Assembly (NCBI GenBank): GCA_003347645.1
Contig: QDFX01000001.1
Location: 248,001 to 312,000 of the forward strand
DNA from: Rhizobiaceae bacterium CPCC 101076
GTDB taxonomy: Bacteria > Pseudomonadota > Alphaproteobacteria > Rhizobiales > Methylopilaceae
Direction: 5' to 3'
Length of the DNA stretch: 64,000 nt
Each line of letters starts with the position of its first letter. Positions within the stretch are counted from its first letter, which is position 1. Shown piece by piece: positions 56,101 to 63,482 of the stretch. The position numbers and the translations under genes were made by a program. The notes beneath the pieces are model-generated. The model made no database searches. It saw nothing but the letters and a program-made list of their open reading frames with translations, and had not been told where the DNA came from.

Positions 56101-56630
56101 TCAAGCGTCTCCGACAGGGTATCCAGTCGCTGAACCGCGAGGGCCGCGACCGCCTGAGCACGGCCTTCGATGCCGTGAACGCTCACTTCGTCCGGCTGTT
56201 CGCCACGCTTTTCGGCGGCGGCGAGGCGAAGCTCGAACTGATCGAGTCGGACGATCCTCTGGAAGCCGGTCTCGAAGTCATCGCCCGTCCGCCGGGCAAG
56301 CGTCCGCAGACTTTGTCGCTGCTATCGGGCGGCGAGCAGGCGCTGACGGCAATGGCGCTGATCTTCGCGATCTTCCTCACGAATCCGGCGCCGCTCTGCG
56401 TTCTGGACGAGGTCGACGCGCCTCTCGACGACGCCAATGTCGAGCGTTTTTGCGACTTGCTGGAAGCCATGCGCGGCGATACCGATACCCGCTTCCTGGT
56501 CGTCACCCATAATCCGGTGACGATGAGCCGAATGGACCGGCTGTTCGGTGTTACCATGGCGGAACGAGGCGTCAGCCAGCTCGTTTCGGTCGATCTGGAG
56601 GCCGCCGAACGCCTCCGTGAGGCGGTCTAG
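53190..56630 (+). CDS. smc: Chromosome segregation protein SMC
   Basis: A 1146-residue condensin ATPase. Head parts: Walker A [20 protein letters not shown] (about residues 32-51) and, at the C-terminus, the signature [21 protein letters not shown] with Walker B [16 protein letters not shown] (about 1040-1085). Two long Ala/Glu/Arg coiled coils (about 165-505 and 640-1010) flank a hinge of about 130 residues ([23 protein letters not shown] onward). It compacts and separates the chromosome with ScpA/ScpB, which are not in the window. It follows the DsbA-like gene by 52 bases. Confidence 0.97.
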   Translation: [1146 protein letters not shown]

Positions 56631-56733
56631 AGGGCCCTCCTTCGACGAAGGTCGCAAAAAGGGCCTGCGACAGAGCGTCCACAAGCCGCAAATATATAGA
56701 TATACCAAATACTTAATACTGTCGGCCGAATCC

Positions 56734-56762
56734 TTGACACCCCATAGGGGCGAAACTAAGGT
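56734..56762 (+). promoter_or_regulatory. Probable sigma-70 promoter of the F0 operon
   Basis: TTGACA (56734-56739), a 17-base spacer and TAAGGT (56757-56762) fit the housekeeping consensus well, about 56 bases before the atpI start. The spacer contains the small palindrome CCCCATAGGGG (56740-56750), and an AT-rich stretch (56690-56717) precedes the -35. The 187-base gap after smc contains no other obvious element. Confidence 0.65.
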
Positions 56763-56817
56763 GCGCGCGGTTTCAGGGGGGAGGGCGACCTCTCTTGGTC
56801 TAAGCCAGGCTCGCAAG

Positions 56818-57195
56818 ATGAACGACCGCAAAACGACGGACGGTCAAGACGGCGAGCCGGGGCCGACAACCGCTGATACCGAACTCTCCGGCAGGCTTCG
56901 CGGTCTCGACGCCGAACTCAAGCGGGTTCGCGCGGAAAAGGAAGCGGAAGAAAAGGCCTCGATCCCCGATCGGACCTCCGCCACCGCCGGTATGACGCTC
57001 GCCTTCCGTCTCGGGAGCGAGTTCGTCGCCGGAGTTCTGGTTGGCGCGGGTCTTGGCTGGGCGATCGACCATCTCTTCGGCACCGCGCCGTGGGCGATGA
57101 TCGTGTTGCTTCTTCTCGGCTTCGGTGCCGGGGTGATGAACATGATGCGGGCCGCGGGCGAGACCGGGAAAAAGACGCCGCCTGGCGGCGCGTGA
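56818..57195 (+). CDS. atpI: ATP synthase protein I
   Basis: A 125-residue membrane protein that helps assemble the c-ring. The N-terminal half is charged (SGRLRGLDAELKRVRAEKEAEEKA), and the C-terminal half has two helices (GSEFVAGVLVGAGLGWAIDHLFG and APWAMIVLLLLGFGAGVMNMMRAA). The start ATG is at 56818; the longer open frame reads through the promoter region. It leads the F0 operon, 82 bases before atpB. Confidence 0.9.
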   Translation: MNDRKTTDGQDGEPGPTTADTELSGRLRGLDAELKRVRAEKEAEEKASIPDRTSATAGMTLAFRLGSEFVAGVLVGAGLGWAIDHLFGTAPWAMIVLLLLGFGAGVMNMMRAAGETGKKTPPGGA

Positions 57196-57277
57196 GATTG
57201 GGCTGTCGCCGTCCGGCGACATGTGAATTCGGGGCAGGCGCCGTCCGGCGTCGCACAAACGAGGGCAGCGAACGGCG

Positions 57278-58036
57278 ATGGCGACTGAGATCGATCCGAT
57301 CCATCAGTTCGAGATCCAAAAGATCGTCGACTTCGGCCATGTCGGCGAATTCCCGATCGCCTTCACCAATTCCGCGGCGTTCATGTTCGGCATCGTCGCG
57401 CTGGTCTTCTTCTTCCTGACCTCGGCCACGTCGAGCCGCGCTTTGGTTCCGGGCCGCTGGCAGAATCTGGCGGAGATCTCATACGAGTTCGTCGCCTCGA
57501 CGATCAGGTCGACGGCCGGCACCGAGGGGATGAAGTTCTTCCCGCTGGTGTTCTCGCTGTTCATCTTCGTGTTCACCGCGAATTTCCTCGGCATGGTGCC
57601 GTACGCCTTCACGGTGACGAGCCATCTGATCGTGACGGCCGCGCTTGCGGCGATCGTCATCGGCACGGTGATCCTCTACGGCTTCTTCCGTCACGGAACG
57701 CACTTCCTCCACCTCTTCGTCCCGTCGGGCGTGCCGGCTTTCCTGCTGCCCTTCATGGTGATCATCGAGGTGATCTCCTTCCTGTCGCGCCCGATCAGCC
57801 TGTCGCTGCGTCTCTTCGCCAACATGCTGGCCGGCCACATCGCCATGAAGGTGTTCGCAGGCTTCATCGTCATGATGGGATCGGCCGGTGTCGCCGGCGC
57901 TCTCGGCGCGGTTCTGCCGCTGTCGATGGTCGTCGCGCTGACTGCCCTCGAATTTCTCGTCGCCTTCCTGCAGGCCTACGTCTTCACGGTCCTGACCTGC
58001 ATCTACCTCAACGACGCCCTGCATCCGGGTCACTGA
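57278..58036 (+). CDS. atpB: ATP synthase F0 subunit a
   Basis: A 252-residue proton-channel subunit. Hydrophobic helices are regularly spaced; the essential Arg lies in [29 protein letters not shown] (about residues 169-197), and the ending [29 protein letters not shown] is typical of Alphaproteobacteria. It carries protons to and from the c-ring. 59 bases separate it from atpE. Confidence 0.97.
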   Translation: MATEIDPIHQFEIQKIVDFGHVGEFPIAFTNSAAFMFGIVALVFFFLTSATSSRALVPGRWQNLAEISYEFVASTIRSTAGTEGMKFFPLVFSLFIFVFTANFLGMVPYAFTVTSHLIVTAALAAIVIGTVILYGFFRHGTHFLHLFVPSGVPAFLLPFMVIIEVISFLSRPISLSLRLFANMLAGHIAMKVFAGFIVMMGSAGVAGALGAVLPLSMVVALTALEFLVAFLQAYVFTVLTCIYLNDALHPGH

Positions 58037-58095
58037 CCTGGGGCGGAGCGCCACACAGTCCAACCAACACAGTACGAAATTGACAGGAGATCATA

Positions 58096-58323
58096 ATGGA
58101 AGCGGAAGCCGCTAAGTTCCTGGGCGCCGGTCTCGCCACCTTCGGCATGGGCCTCGCTGCCATCGGCGTCGGCAACATTTTCGCCAACTTCCTCTCGGGC
58201 GCGCTGCGTAACCCGTCGGCTGCCGACGGCCAGTTCGCTCGCGCGTTCATCGGCGCGGCGCTCGCGGAAGGACTCGGCATCTTCTCGCTCGTCGTTGCGC
58301 TCGTTCTGCTGTTCGTGGCCTGA
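58096..58323 (+). CDS. atpE: ATP synthase F0 subunit c
   Basis: The 75-residue c-ring monomer: two hydrophobic helices joined by the polar loop [11 protein letters not shown] (Arg38-Asn39-Pro40), with the proton-carrying carboxylate as Glu58 in [15 protein letters not shown]. About 10 or more copies form the rotor. AGGAG lies 10 bases before the ATG, and a stem-loop directly follows the stop codon, which may raise its mRNA stability relative to its neighbours. Confidence 0.98.
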   Translation: MEAEAAKFLGAGLATFGMGLAAIGVGNIFANFLSGALRNPSAADGQFARAFIGAALAEGLGIFSLVVALVLLFVA

Positions 58324-58338
58324 CGACACCAACCGCAT

Positions 58339-58363
58339 CCGGCCGCTACTAAAGAGCGGCCGG
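58339..58363 (+). repeat. Stem-loop (9-bp stem) immediately after atpE
   Basis: CCGGCCGCT (58339-58347) pairs with AGCGGCCGG (58355-58363) around a 7-base loop. There is no T-run. The position between atpE and the b' gene fits an mRNA 3'-end stabiliser or partial terminator that would leave more subunit c message than b/b' message. Confidence 0.6.
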
Positions 58364-58397
58364 CGCGCTAGTCTCATTCCTCGGGAAAGCGGAAACC

Positions 58398-59036
58398 ATG
58401 TCCGAGATCTCCGGTCCGACCGTCGCTTACGTCATCGCGCAGGCTGAAACGCCTGCGGGACAGCCGCACGGCGTCGGTTCGAACGATCCTCACGCCGGCC
58501 AGACCGGTGTTGAAATCGCCACGCCGCACGGCGAGGCCGACGGCTCGCACTTCCCGCCCTTCGACGCGCAGACCTTCCCGTCGCAGCTCCTGTGGCTCGC
58601 GATCGCCTTCGTGCTGCTCTACGTACTGATGAGCAAGGTCGCGCTGCCGCGCATCGGCTCGATCATGGAGGACCGCCAGACGCGGATCGACAACGATCTC
58701 GCCGAGGCACAGAAGTCGAAGGAAGAGACCGACGCGGCGATAGCCTCCTATGAGGCCTCGCTCGCGAGCGCGCGTTCCAAGGCGCAGACCATCGCGACCG
58801 AAACTCGCGACAAGGTCAATGCCGAGGCCGACGCACAGCGCAAGACGATCGAAGCTCAACTGACCGACCGCCTGATCGCGGCCGAGAAGCAGATCGCGGA
58901 CACCAAGACCCAGGCCTTGGCGAATGTCCGTTCCATCGCGGTCGATGCGGCCTCCGCAATCGTCGCCCGCCTCTCCGGCACCGAGCCGTCCGCCAAGGAC
59001 GTCGAGAGCGCCGTCGATGTCAGCCTGAAAGGCTAA
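58398..59036 (+). CDS. atpF': ATP synthase F0 subunit b'
   Basis: A 212-residue peripheral-stalk subunit. A hydrophilic N-terminal extension of about 65 residues (rich in Pro, Gly and His) precedes one helix in the membrane (FPSQLLWLAIAFVLLYVLMSKVALPRIGSIMEDR) and a long Ala/Lys/Glu coiled coil. Having distinct b and b' subunits is typical of Alphaproteobacteria and phototrophs. It lies 5 bases before atpF. Confidence 0.93.
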   Translation: MSEISGPTVAYVIAQAETPAGQPHGVGSNDPHAGQTGVEIATPHGEADGSHFPPFDAQTFPSQLLWLAIAFVLLYVLMSKVALPRIGSIMEDRQTRIDNDLAEAQKSKEETDAAIASYEASLASARSKAQTIATETRDKVNAEADAQRKTIEAQLTDRLIAAEKQIADTKTQALANVRSIAVDAASAIVARLSGTEPSAKDVESAVDVSLKG

Positions 59037-59041
59037 GCCCG

Positions 59042-59518
59042 ATGCTGCAAACGGCTGAATTCTGGGTCGCCGTCGCCTTCGTGGTCTTCGTCGGCATCGT
59101 CCTCTACGCAGGCGGTCACAAGACCATCCTGCGTGGTCTCGACGCCCGCACCAAGCAGATCGCCGACGACCTCAACGAGGCCAAGGCGCTTCGCGAGGAA
59201 GCGCAGCGCGTGCTCGCTGAGTACGAGCGCAAGCGCAAGGAAGCCGAGAGCGAAGCCGAGACGATCGTCGCGACCGCCAAGGCCGAGGCCGAGCGTCTCG
59301 CCGCCGAAGCCAAGGCCAAGGCCGAGGACTTCGTCGCCCGCCGCACCAAGATGGCCGAGACCAAGATCGCCCAGGCCGAACAGCAGGCCCTCGCCGAGGT
59401 TCGCGCGGTCGCCGCCGATGCCGCCGTCAAGGCTGCCGGCGAAATCCTGAAGAAGACCGCCAAGGCCGACGATCTCGTCACCTCGGGGCTCAAGGAAGTC
59501 CGCGCCAAGCTGCACTGA
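59042..59518 (+). CDS. atpF: ATP synthase F0 subunit b
   Basis: A 158-residue stalk subunit with one N-terminal membrane helix (EFWVAVAFVVFVGIVLYAGG) and an Ala/Lys/Glu-rich coiled coil (KQIADDLNEAKALREEAQRVLAEYERKRKEAESEAE and onward) that reaches the F1 part. The F1 genes are not in the window, so the two halves of the complex are encoded at separate loci. A strong intrinsic terminator follows 33 bases after the stop. Confidence 0.95.
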   Translation: MLQTAEFWVAVAFVVFVGIVLYAGGHKTILRGLDARTKQIADDLNEAKALREEAQRVLAEYERKRKEAESEAETIVATAKAEAERLAAEAKAKAEDFVARRTKMAETKIAQAEQQALAEVRAVAADAAVKAAGEILKKTAKADDLVTSGLKEVRAKLH

Positions 59519-59550
59519 AGTTCACAAGGGTTCACATCCGAGTGCACATC

Positions 59551-59575
59551 AAAGGCCGCCTCCGGGCGGCCTTTT
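59551..59575 (+). terminator. Rho-independent terminator of the F0 operon
   Basis: A 10-bp perfect stem AAAGGCCGCC / GGCGGCCTTT with a TCCG loop, ending in TTTT and a T-rich stretch (TTTTGCATTTT). This is the clearest intrinsic terminator in the window. Confidence 0.88.
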
Positions 59576-59646
59576 GCATTTTGGTTCGGTGGAACCCTGG
59601 CCCCGCCAAAACATTCCTTCTCCATGAAAAATGGAGGCAACACACC

Positions 59647-59730
59647 ATGATGAAGGGCGGACTTTTGTGGCTGATCGGAATCCCGCTTCCGATCATTCTC
59701 GTGCTCTGGCTGACGGGTTTCCTCAGCTAG
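59647..59730 (+). CDS. 27-residue hydrophobic membrane protein
   Basis: MMKGGLLWLIGIPLPIILVLWLTGFLS is a single membrane helix with a Pro-rich centre (GIPLPII); tiny proteins of this pattern are widespread in proteobacteria and of unknown function. GGAGG lies 11 bases before the first ATG, and it follows the F0 terminator, so it has its own promoter or is read through. It ends 4 bases before the rnhB stop on the other strand. Confidence 0.75.
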   Translation: MMKGGLLWLIGIPLPIILVLWLTGFLS

Positions 59731-59733
59731 GCG

Positions 59734-60459
59734 CTACTCGGCGGCGTCGACGCGTGTCTCTTCCAGCATGAGGAGGCCTGCCGTCGCGCCGTCGGCACCG
59801 CCATCGCGCATTTCCAGCGCGAGCCGTACCGGGGCAAAGCTCCGGCGGTGATGAACCGTCGGTCCAAGCCGAACCAGTGCTTCCTTGTGCTCCCGGGTCG
59901 AATAGCCGACATGGCGCTCGAACCCGTATCCCGTCACCGACAATCCGAGCCGACGCATCATCCGGTCACGTGTGACCTTGGCAATGATCGAAGCGGCGGC
60001 GATCGACACCAGCTTGGCGTCGCCGTCGACCACGGCTTCGGCCGGGCAGGGAAGACCGTCCGGGAATTCCCTTCCATCCACGAATACGCGATGCGGCTCG
60101 CGCGGAAGCGCGGCGACGGCCCGGCACATCGCCCAGAGCGTCGCCTTGCGGATGTCGTCGCGATCTATTCTCTGCGGGCACGCGGAGACGACAGAGACCT
60201 CGGCGCTTGCCATGATCTTCTCGTAGAGCACGTCGCGGGCGTCAGGCGTGAGAACCTTCGAATCGTCGAGCCCCTTCGGAATACGCGACGGATTGAGGAT
60301 CACGGCCGCTGCAACGACGGGCCCGGCCAGAGGGCCGCGTCCCGCTTCGTCCACTCCGGCTACAATCTGGCAGCCGTCACGCATCGCCGCTTTCTCCCAC
60401 TTGAAGTCGGGCTTCAGCAGGATAGCGGGCATTGCGTGCTTTTCGCGGCGAGGAGGCAT
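59734..60459 (-). CDS. rnhB: Ribonuclease HII
   Basis: Removes ribonucleotides from DNA and RNA from hybrids. The metal-binding residues are seen in IVAGVDEAGRGPLAGPVVAAAVIL (Asp-Glu pair), AVVDGDAKLVSIAAASIIAKVTRDRMM (second Asp and the ASIIAKVxRD motif) and GYGFERHVGYSTREHKEAL. ATG 60459 (GGGGCGG upstream) gives 241 residues; ATG 60432 is the next candidate, and a longer frame begins at 60543 without support. A role beside RNase HI at 45.2 kb is expected. Confidence 0.95.
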   Translation of the reverse strand: MPPRREKHAMPAILLKPDFKWEKAAMRDGCQIVAGVDEAGRGPLAGPVVAAAVILNPSRIPKGLDDSKVLTPDARDVLYEKIMASAEVSVVSACPQRIDRDDIRKATLWAMCRAVAALPREPHRVFVDGREFPDGLPCPAEAVVDGDAKLVSIAAASIIAKVTRDRMMRRLGLSVTGYGFERHVGYSTREHKEALVRLGPTVHHRRSFAPVRLALEMRDGGADGATAGLLMLEETRVDAAE

Positions 60460-60601
60460 CCGCCCCTTTTCGCATGGCCGGCGCCGAGTCGGGAGGGCAA
60501 ACGAGCCACACGAATTTACGTTAATGGCGGGTTCCGATTGCACCTTCCATCTTAGACGATAGTAGTACAGTCAGGAGTTGTGGCCATAATAGGAGACGAA
60601 G

Positions 60602-60958
60602 ATGCAGGATCGGCGCCAGCACGTACGCTATCCGAGCCTTCTTGGCGGACAGATTTCCCTTCACCGGCTGTCGTCTGCCCACGAATGCGTTGTCAGGAAC
60701 ATCACCCCGGCTGGCGCCCGGATCGTCTTCGATCATCCGGTTCCGATGCCGCGTGAGTTCGACCTCAACATCCCGCACCGTCGCGAGAATTTCCGCACCC
60801 GCGTGATCTGGCAGCGCGACAATATGATGGGTGTCGAATTCCTGAAGCAGGAGCGGACCGAGCAGCCCGCCGATCTCGCTCTTGCCCGCCGCGTGAAGCG
60901 GTTGGAGGTTGAGAAAGCGGATCTCGAGCGCCGAATCGTCACTTCCTACTTCGACTGA
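60602..60958 (+). CDS. PilZ domain protein, probable cyclic di-GMP receptor
   Basis: A 118-residue protein with the PilZ signature: RRQHVRYP at residues 4-11 (RxxxR) and NITPAGARIVF (D/N-x-S/T-x-x-G) at about 33-43, followed by beta strands and a C-terminal helix rich in Lys/Glu (LARRVKRLEVEKADLERRI) that may form a coiled coil. Such single-domain proteins bind c-di-GMP and control motility or surface traits. A strong AGGAGA precedes the ATG. It is divergent from rnhB. Confidence 0.88.
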   Translation: MQDRRQHVRYPSLLGGQISLHRLSSAHECVVRNITPAGARIVFDHPVPMPREFDLNIPHRRENFRTRVIWQRDNMMGVEFLKQERTEQPADLALARRVKRLEVEKADLERRIVTSYFD

Positions 60959-60961
60959 TCT

Positions 60962-61399
60962 TCAACCTACGCGGGCCGGCAGTTTGACGCCGCCAGTCTC
61001 GTCCAGCTCCCAGAACGGATTGTGGGCGATCTCCCAGACATGTCCCTCGGGGTCGGCGACATAGCCGGAATAGCCGCCCCAGAAGGTCCTTTCCGGCGCC
61101 TTCAGAAGCCGCCCGCCGGCAGCGACGAAGGCCGCGACCAGACGATCCACCTCTAGTGCCGAGCGAGTATTGTGCGCCAGGCTCACGCCGCTGAAGCCGG
61201 CCTCGCGAATGTCAGACCCCATATCCGCGGCGAGATGCTCGCGACCCCAAAGGGCGAGGACGAGACCGCCGTTCAACTGGAAGAACGACACCTCCGCATT
61301 GCCCTCGCCGGATCGCTTGAAGCCGATCCGCTCGTAGAACGCGGTCGCCGTCGCGACATCGCCGACACCCAGAGTAATCAGGCTTATCCTCGGTTCCAT
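60962..61399 (-). CDS. VOC family (glyoxalase/dioxygenase-fold) protein
   Basis: A 145-residue vicinal-oxygen-chelate protein with two paired beta-alpha-beta-beta-beta modules: ISLITLGVGDVATATAFYERIGFKR at the start and GYSGYVADPEGHVWEIAHNPFW at the end, the latter carrying the usual metal-site Glu. No particular substrate can be named. ATG 61399 lies 9 bases after GAAGGA, which is a better distance than ATG 61405. The next gene upstream on the strand is the radical SAM protein. Confidence 0.88.
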   Translation of the reverse strand: MEPRISLITLGVGDVATATAFYERIGFKRSGEGNAEVSFFQLNGGLVLALWGREHLAADMGSDIREAGFSGVSLAHNTRSALEVDRLVAAFVAAGGRLLKAPERTFWGGYSGYVADPEGHVWEIAHNPFWELDETGGVKLPARVG

Positions 61400-61503
61400 C
61401 ACCATTCGTCCTTCGCTGCGACGACCATGCGGTCGTATCGTGCGCCCAGGGGCGACTTCGCGTCTCCCATCCCGCATCGGCGTCGAAATCAGCACGCTTC
61501 CCA

Positions 61504-62631
61504 TCAGAACAGCGCCAATTGCTCGCCCTTTCGGGCCGGCGGCGTGAACAGGTCCTTGCGCAAGGATGTCCTGTTCTGGTTCAGCCCGAGCCGCTTGGTC
61601 GCGAGCTCGAAGCGTCTACCGATCGTCCAGGCATAGACGCCGTCGCCGATCATCCGCTTACCCCATTCCGCCTGATAGGCCTTTCCGCCGCGCGTCGACT
61701 TCACCAGGCTCATCACATGGTTCAGCCGGTCGGGTCGGTGCTCGGCCAGCCATTCCTGAAACAGGTCCTTGATCTCGTAGGGCAGGCGCAGCAGCACATA
61801 GCCAGCACTTGTCGCGCCCGCCCCCTTCGCGGCATCGAGCAGGCGCTCGATCTCCTCGTCGTTCAGCGCGGGAATGATCGGTGCCGTCATCACGGTCGTC
61901 GGAATCCCGGCCTCCGTAAGCTGGCGGACGGTTTCCAGCCGCCGCGACGGTGTTGGCGCGCGGGGTTCGAGCGTCCGCGCGAGGTCGGCGTCCAGCGACG
62001 TGATCGAGACGGCGACCCGCACCAGTCCTTCAGCCGCCATCGGCGCGAGGATGTCGATGTCGCGTGTCACAAGCGCCGATTTGGTCACGATCCCGACCGG
62101 ATGCTTGGTCTTCGCCAGAACTTCGAGCACAGAACGGGTGATGCGGTGCTCGCGCTCGATGGGCTGGTAAGGATCGGTGTTCGTCCCGAGTGCCATGGTC
62201 CTGACCTGATAGCCCGGGTGCGCCAACTCCTTTTCCAGAAGCTCGGCCGCGTTCGGCTTCACCGTCAGCCTGGTCTCGAAATCGAGCCCCGGCGACAGGC
62301 CGAGATAGGAATGCGTCGGCCGGGCGAAGCAATAGACGCAGCCGTGCTCGCAGCCGCGATAGGGATTGATCGAGCGGTCGAAGGAGATGTCCGGGGATTG
62401 ATTGCGGGTAATGATCTTCCGCACCGCCTCGAACGAGATGTCCGTCTTGAATGGTGGCAGGTCGCCGAGGCTGTCCCAGCCGTCGTCCTCCAGCGAACGG
62501 GAATATGGCTCGAACCGGCCGACCGAATTGGTCACGGCGCCTCTGCCGCGTCGGCGTTCGGCCGTCACACCGGGTCTGGTCTCTGTAGTCTTCTCTGTCT
62601 CGTAGCTCAGTGTGCGTGCTGGATTCGCCAT
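61504..62631 (-). CDS. Radical SAM protein, PA0069 family
   Basis: A 375-residue radical SAM enzyme. The cluster motif is PYRGCEHGCVYCFARPTHSYLGLSPGLDFE (CxxxCxxC, about residues 90-119), preceded by SPDISFDRSINPYRGC, and it shares the DNA-photoproduct-lyase-like SPL fold with AMAPLIPALNDEEIERLL (TAPIIPALNDEEIE). The family is common in proteobacteria; the reaction is not known. ATG 62631 has GAGG 7 bases upstream; the frame is open to 62679. Confidence 0.88.
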   Translation of the reverse strand: MANPARTLSYETEKTTETRPGVTAERRRGRGAVTNSVGRFEPYSRSLEDDGWDSLGDLPPFKTDISFEAVRKIITRNQSPDISFDRSINPYRGCEHGCVYCFARPTHSYLGLSPGLDFETRLTVKPNAAELLEKELAHPGYQVRTMALGTNTDPYQPIEREHRITRSVLEVLAKTKHPVGIVTKSALVTRDIDILAPMAAEGLVRVAVSITSLDADLARTLEPRAPTPSRRLETVRQLTEAGIPTTVMTAPIIPALNDEEIERLLDAAKGAGATSAGYVLLRLPYEIKDLFQEWLAEHRPDRLNHVMSLVKSTRGGKAYQAEWGKRMIGDGVYAWTIGRRFELATKRLGLNQNRTSLRKDLFTPPARKGEQLALF

Positions 62632-62741
62632 GGGAGAGCCTCTGTGCCACATATGAACAAAACAGGAACAAATAAGCAAGTGTTCCCATGCGACGAAGGA
62701 AAAGTTCTCATTTTCCTCAAGGTGCTGTAGAGCGAACGCCG

Positions 62742-63425
62742 ATGATCAGCGTTGTGATCCCGACACTTAACGACGAGGAGGCACTCGTCGGTACTCTCGG
62801 TTCGCTCGTTTCGGCTGCCGCCGACGGGTCGGTCCGGGAAGTCATCGTCGTCGATGGCGGTTCGACCGACGGGACGCGCGTCATCGCGGAGGGTTCTGGC
62901 TGCACCTTCATCAAGGGCCCGTTGCCGCGCGAGCAGCGGCTTTCAATCGGCACCCAAGCGGCCAAGGGGCCCTGGTTGATGTTCCTCTCTCCGGGCGCGG
63001 AGATGGAGGAGGGCTGGTTCCGCGAGGCGCGCCAGTTCATCGAACGGGCGGAGCGGCAGGATTCGGTCCATAATCGCGCTGCCGTGTTCAAATTGGTCGT
63101 TGGCGAGCCGCGCGGTTTCCTTCGCGAATTGCCGGGCGCGATCCGCCGCTCGCTCTCGGCTCAGCCTGCCGGCCGTCACGGCCTCCTCATCCACCGCGCG
63201 TTCTATTCGAAGATCGGCGGCTTCCGGCAGATCCCGGCCGTCGAATATGTCGATCTCGCCCGCCGGATTGGCCGTGGTCGCATGGTGCGGCTCCGCTCCA
63301 GCCTGTTCATTTCGCCGGCCGCGGCGGATGCCGCCGATCTCGGCCATGGAGCGCGGCGGCTGATCTCGTCCGGGCTGCTGGCGTTGCGCGTTCCGGCCAG
63401 CCTGGTCGGGCGCCTCTACGGCTAG
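62742..63425 (+). CDS. Family 2 glycosyltransferase
   Basis: A 227-residue GT-A type transferase: ISVVIPTLNDEEALVGTLGSL at the N-terminus, VIVVDGGSTDGTRVIA with the nucleotide-binding Asp, and GPWLMFLSPGAEMEEGWF where the metal DxD is replaced by SPGAE. A hydrophobic C-terminal stretch (RRLISSGLLALRVPASLVGRLYG) may attach it to the membrane. The sugar and acceptor are unknown. ATG 62742 is preferred to 62688, whose extension is not conserved-looking. Confidence 0.85.
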   Translation: MISVVIPTLNDEEALVGTLGSLVSAAADGSVREVIVVDGGSTDGTRVIAEGSGCTFIKGPLPREQRLSIGTQAAKGPWLMFLSPGAEMEEGWFREARQFIERAERQDSVHNRAAVFKLVVGEPRGFLRELPGAIRRSLSAQPAGRHGLLIHRAFYSKIGGFRQIPAVEYVDLARRIGRGRMVRLRSSLFISPAAADAADLGHGARRLISSGLLALRVPASLVGRLYG

Positions 63426-63430
63426 CCCCA

Positions 63431-63480
63431 CCCTCTCCCGTTTACGGAAGAGGACGACTCGAAAATAAACGGGAGAGGGG
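63431..63480. repeat. Dispersed palindromic intergenic element, copy E (deletion derivative)
   Basis: CCCTCTCCCGTTTACGGAAGAGGACGACTCG at the left matches the start of copy A; it is joined by AAAA to TAAACGGGAGAGGGG, the opposite end. The result is one 50-base hairpin between the convergent glycosyltransferase and moaB genes, where it may act as a bidirectional terminator. Confidence 0.75.
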
Positions 63481-63482
63481 AA

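Noticed and set aside
61504-63425. Radical SAM protein plus glycosyltransferase as a novel natural-product or selenium-linked cluster
   Set aside because: They are on opposite strands, the radical SAM protein belongs to the general PA0069 family, and no precursor peptide or partner gene is visible.
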